A DNA stretch of 64,000 nt, taken from positions 75,001-139,000 of the forward strand of contig CAJNDT010002802.1 in NCBI GenBank assembly GCA_905221615.1, written 5' to 3'. How positions within the stretch are numbered: position 1 is the first letter of the stretch; each line of letters begins with the position of its first letter. The position numbers and the translations under genes are program-made. Under the pieces are notes generated by a model. The model was not told where the DNA came from, made no database searches, and worked only from the letters and a program-made list of their open reading frames with translations. Below are positions 63,593 to 64,000 of the stretch, one piece after another. Source of the stretch: Symbiodinium sp. CCMP2592. Taxonomy: Eukaryota; Sar; Dinophyceae; Suessiales; Symbiodiniaceae.

Positions 63593-64000
63593 AATGGGCT
63601 GTTCGTCCTGCAAACATGGAACATGTAAGTTTCATCCTAACCCTACTTGATAAGGCCGTATATCTAAATTGTACGTTATAAGAACACACTGCTTTGGCCA
63701 AGGATTCGACTAAGCTTGTGGCGTAAGTCATGCAGTAGTTGCATGACTTGGCTCTCAAACCCAATGCCCTTAATTACAGCATAGCTAAAACCTAAGCCTT
63801 CAGCCTAAACCCTAAACCCTAAACCTTAAACTCAAATTTTAAGCAATCGAAAGCCCAACTTTATCACGCGAAGGCCTCTGGAGGCTTTGTCAGAAAAGAT
63901 GAATCTTAGTAAATTTACGGTTTAGGGTGTAACTTGTTTCGGCTGTTTTGAGGGTTCAGGATTTCAGAGTCTTAGGGCCTTGGGAGTTCAGGGTTTAAGA
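63593..64000. other. No gene seen
   Basis: CCCTAAA units near 63807-63830 and degenerate TTTAGGG/TTCAGGG text from 63920 to the window end. Confidence 0.5.

Overview
The window looks like nuclear DNA of a dinoflagellate (Symbiodiniaceae-like is my best guess; nothing here names a species). Four observations support this. (1) Plant/alveolate-type telomere motifs (TTTAGGG / CCCTAAA) are scattered in both orientations through almost the whole window. (2) The best gene has introns with GC donors and AG|G acceptors, a known dinoflagellate peculiarity. (3) A LINE-type retrotransposon carries accessory ORFs of a kind I associate with dinoflagellates. (4) Coding density is very low, with many simple repeats. 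No spliced-leader relic, tRNA or rRNA was recognised.

Layout. 0.26-2.06 kb: a decayed or intron-rich gene on the minus strand whose last part is split by a 91-bp inverted-repeat element. 2-6.4 kb: sparse sequence with small transposable elements. 6.4-12 kb: a satellite district (8-bp, 70-bp and 50-bp arrays plus TA-rich microsatellites). 12-19.8 kb: elements, telomere-like repeats and one introner-like element. 19.9-28.2 kb: a LINE on the minus strand with three main ORFs: an endonuclease/reverse transcriptase/zinc-finger/ubiquitin-protease polyprotein, a Gly/Arg-rich RNA-binding-like protein, and a 2-oxoglutarate/Fe(II) oxygenase-like protein. Trinucleotide tracts of the same type lie on both sides. 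28.6-34.7 kb: elements and telomere-like repeats. 34.8-36.8 kb: the one well-supported host gene, a four-exon multi-pass membrane protein of 569 codons on the minus strand. 40.0-40.7 kb: an ORF with an alpha-tubulin-like segment. 45.9-46.9 kb: about 1 kb of GA-rich repeat. 47-64 kb: further dispersed elements and telomere-like tracts.

The most interesting system is a set of roughly 90-165-bp inverted-repeat elements, at least eight families here. Some copies have 5-8-bp target duplications. Two copies lie inside coding sequence so that one duplicated target plus the element end reads as a GC...AG|G intron, and removing it restores the reading frame exactly. That is how introners (intron-generating transposons) behave. 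An exact 8-bp tandem duplication causing a frameshift at 1152-1167 is the size expected of an excision footprint.

Protein family assignments rest on motifs read by eye, without database searches. Most short open frames elsewhere lie in repeats or look random and are not listed as genes.
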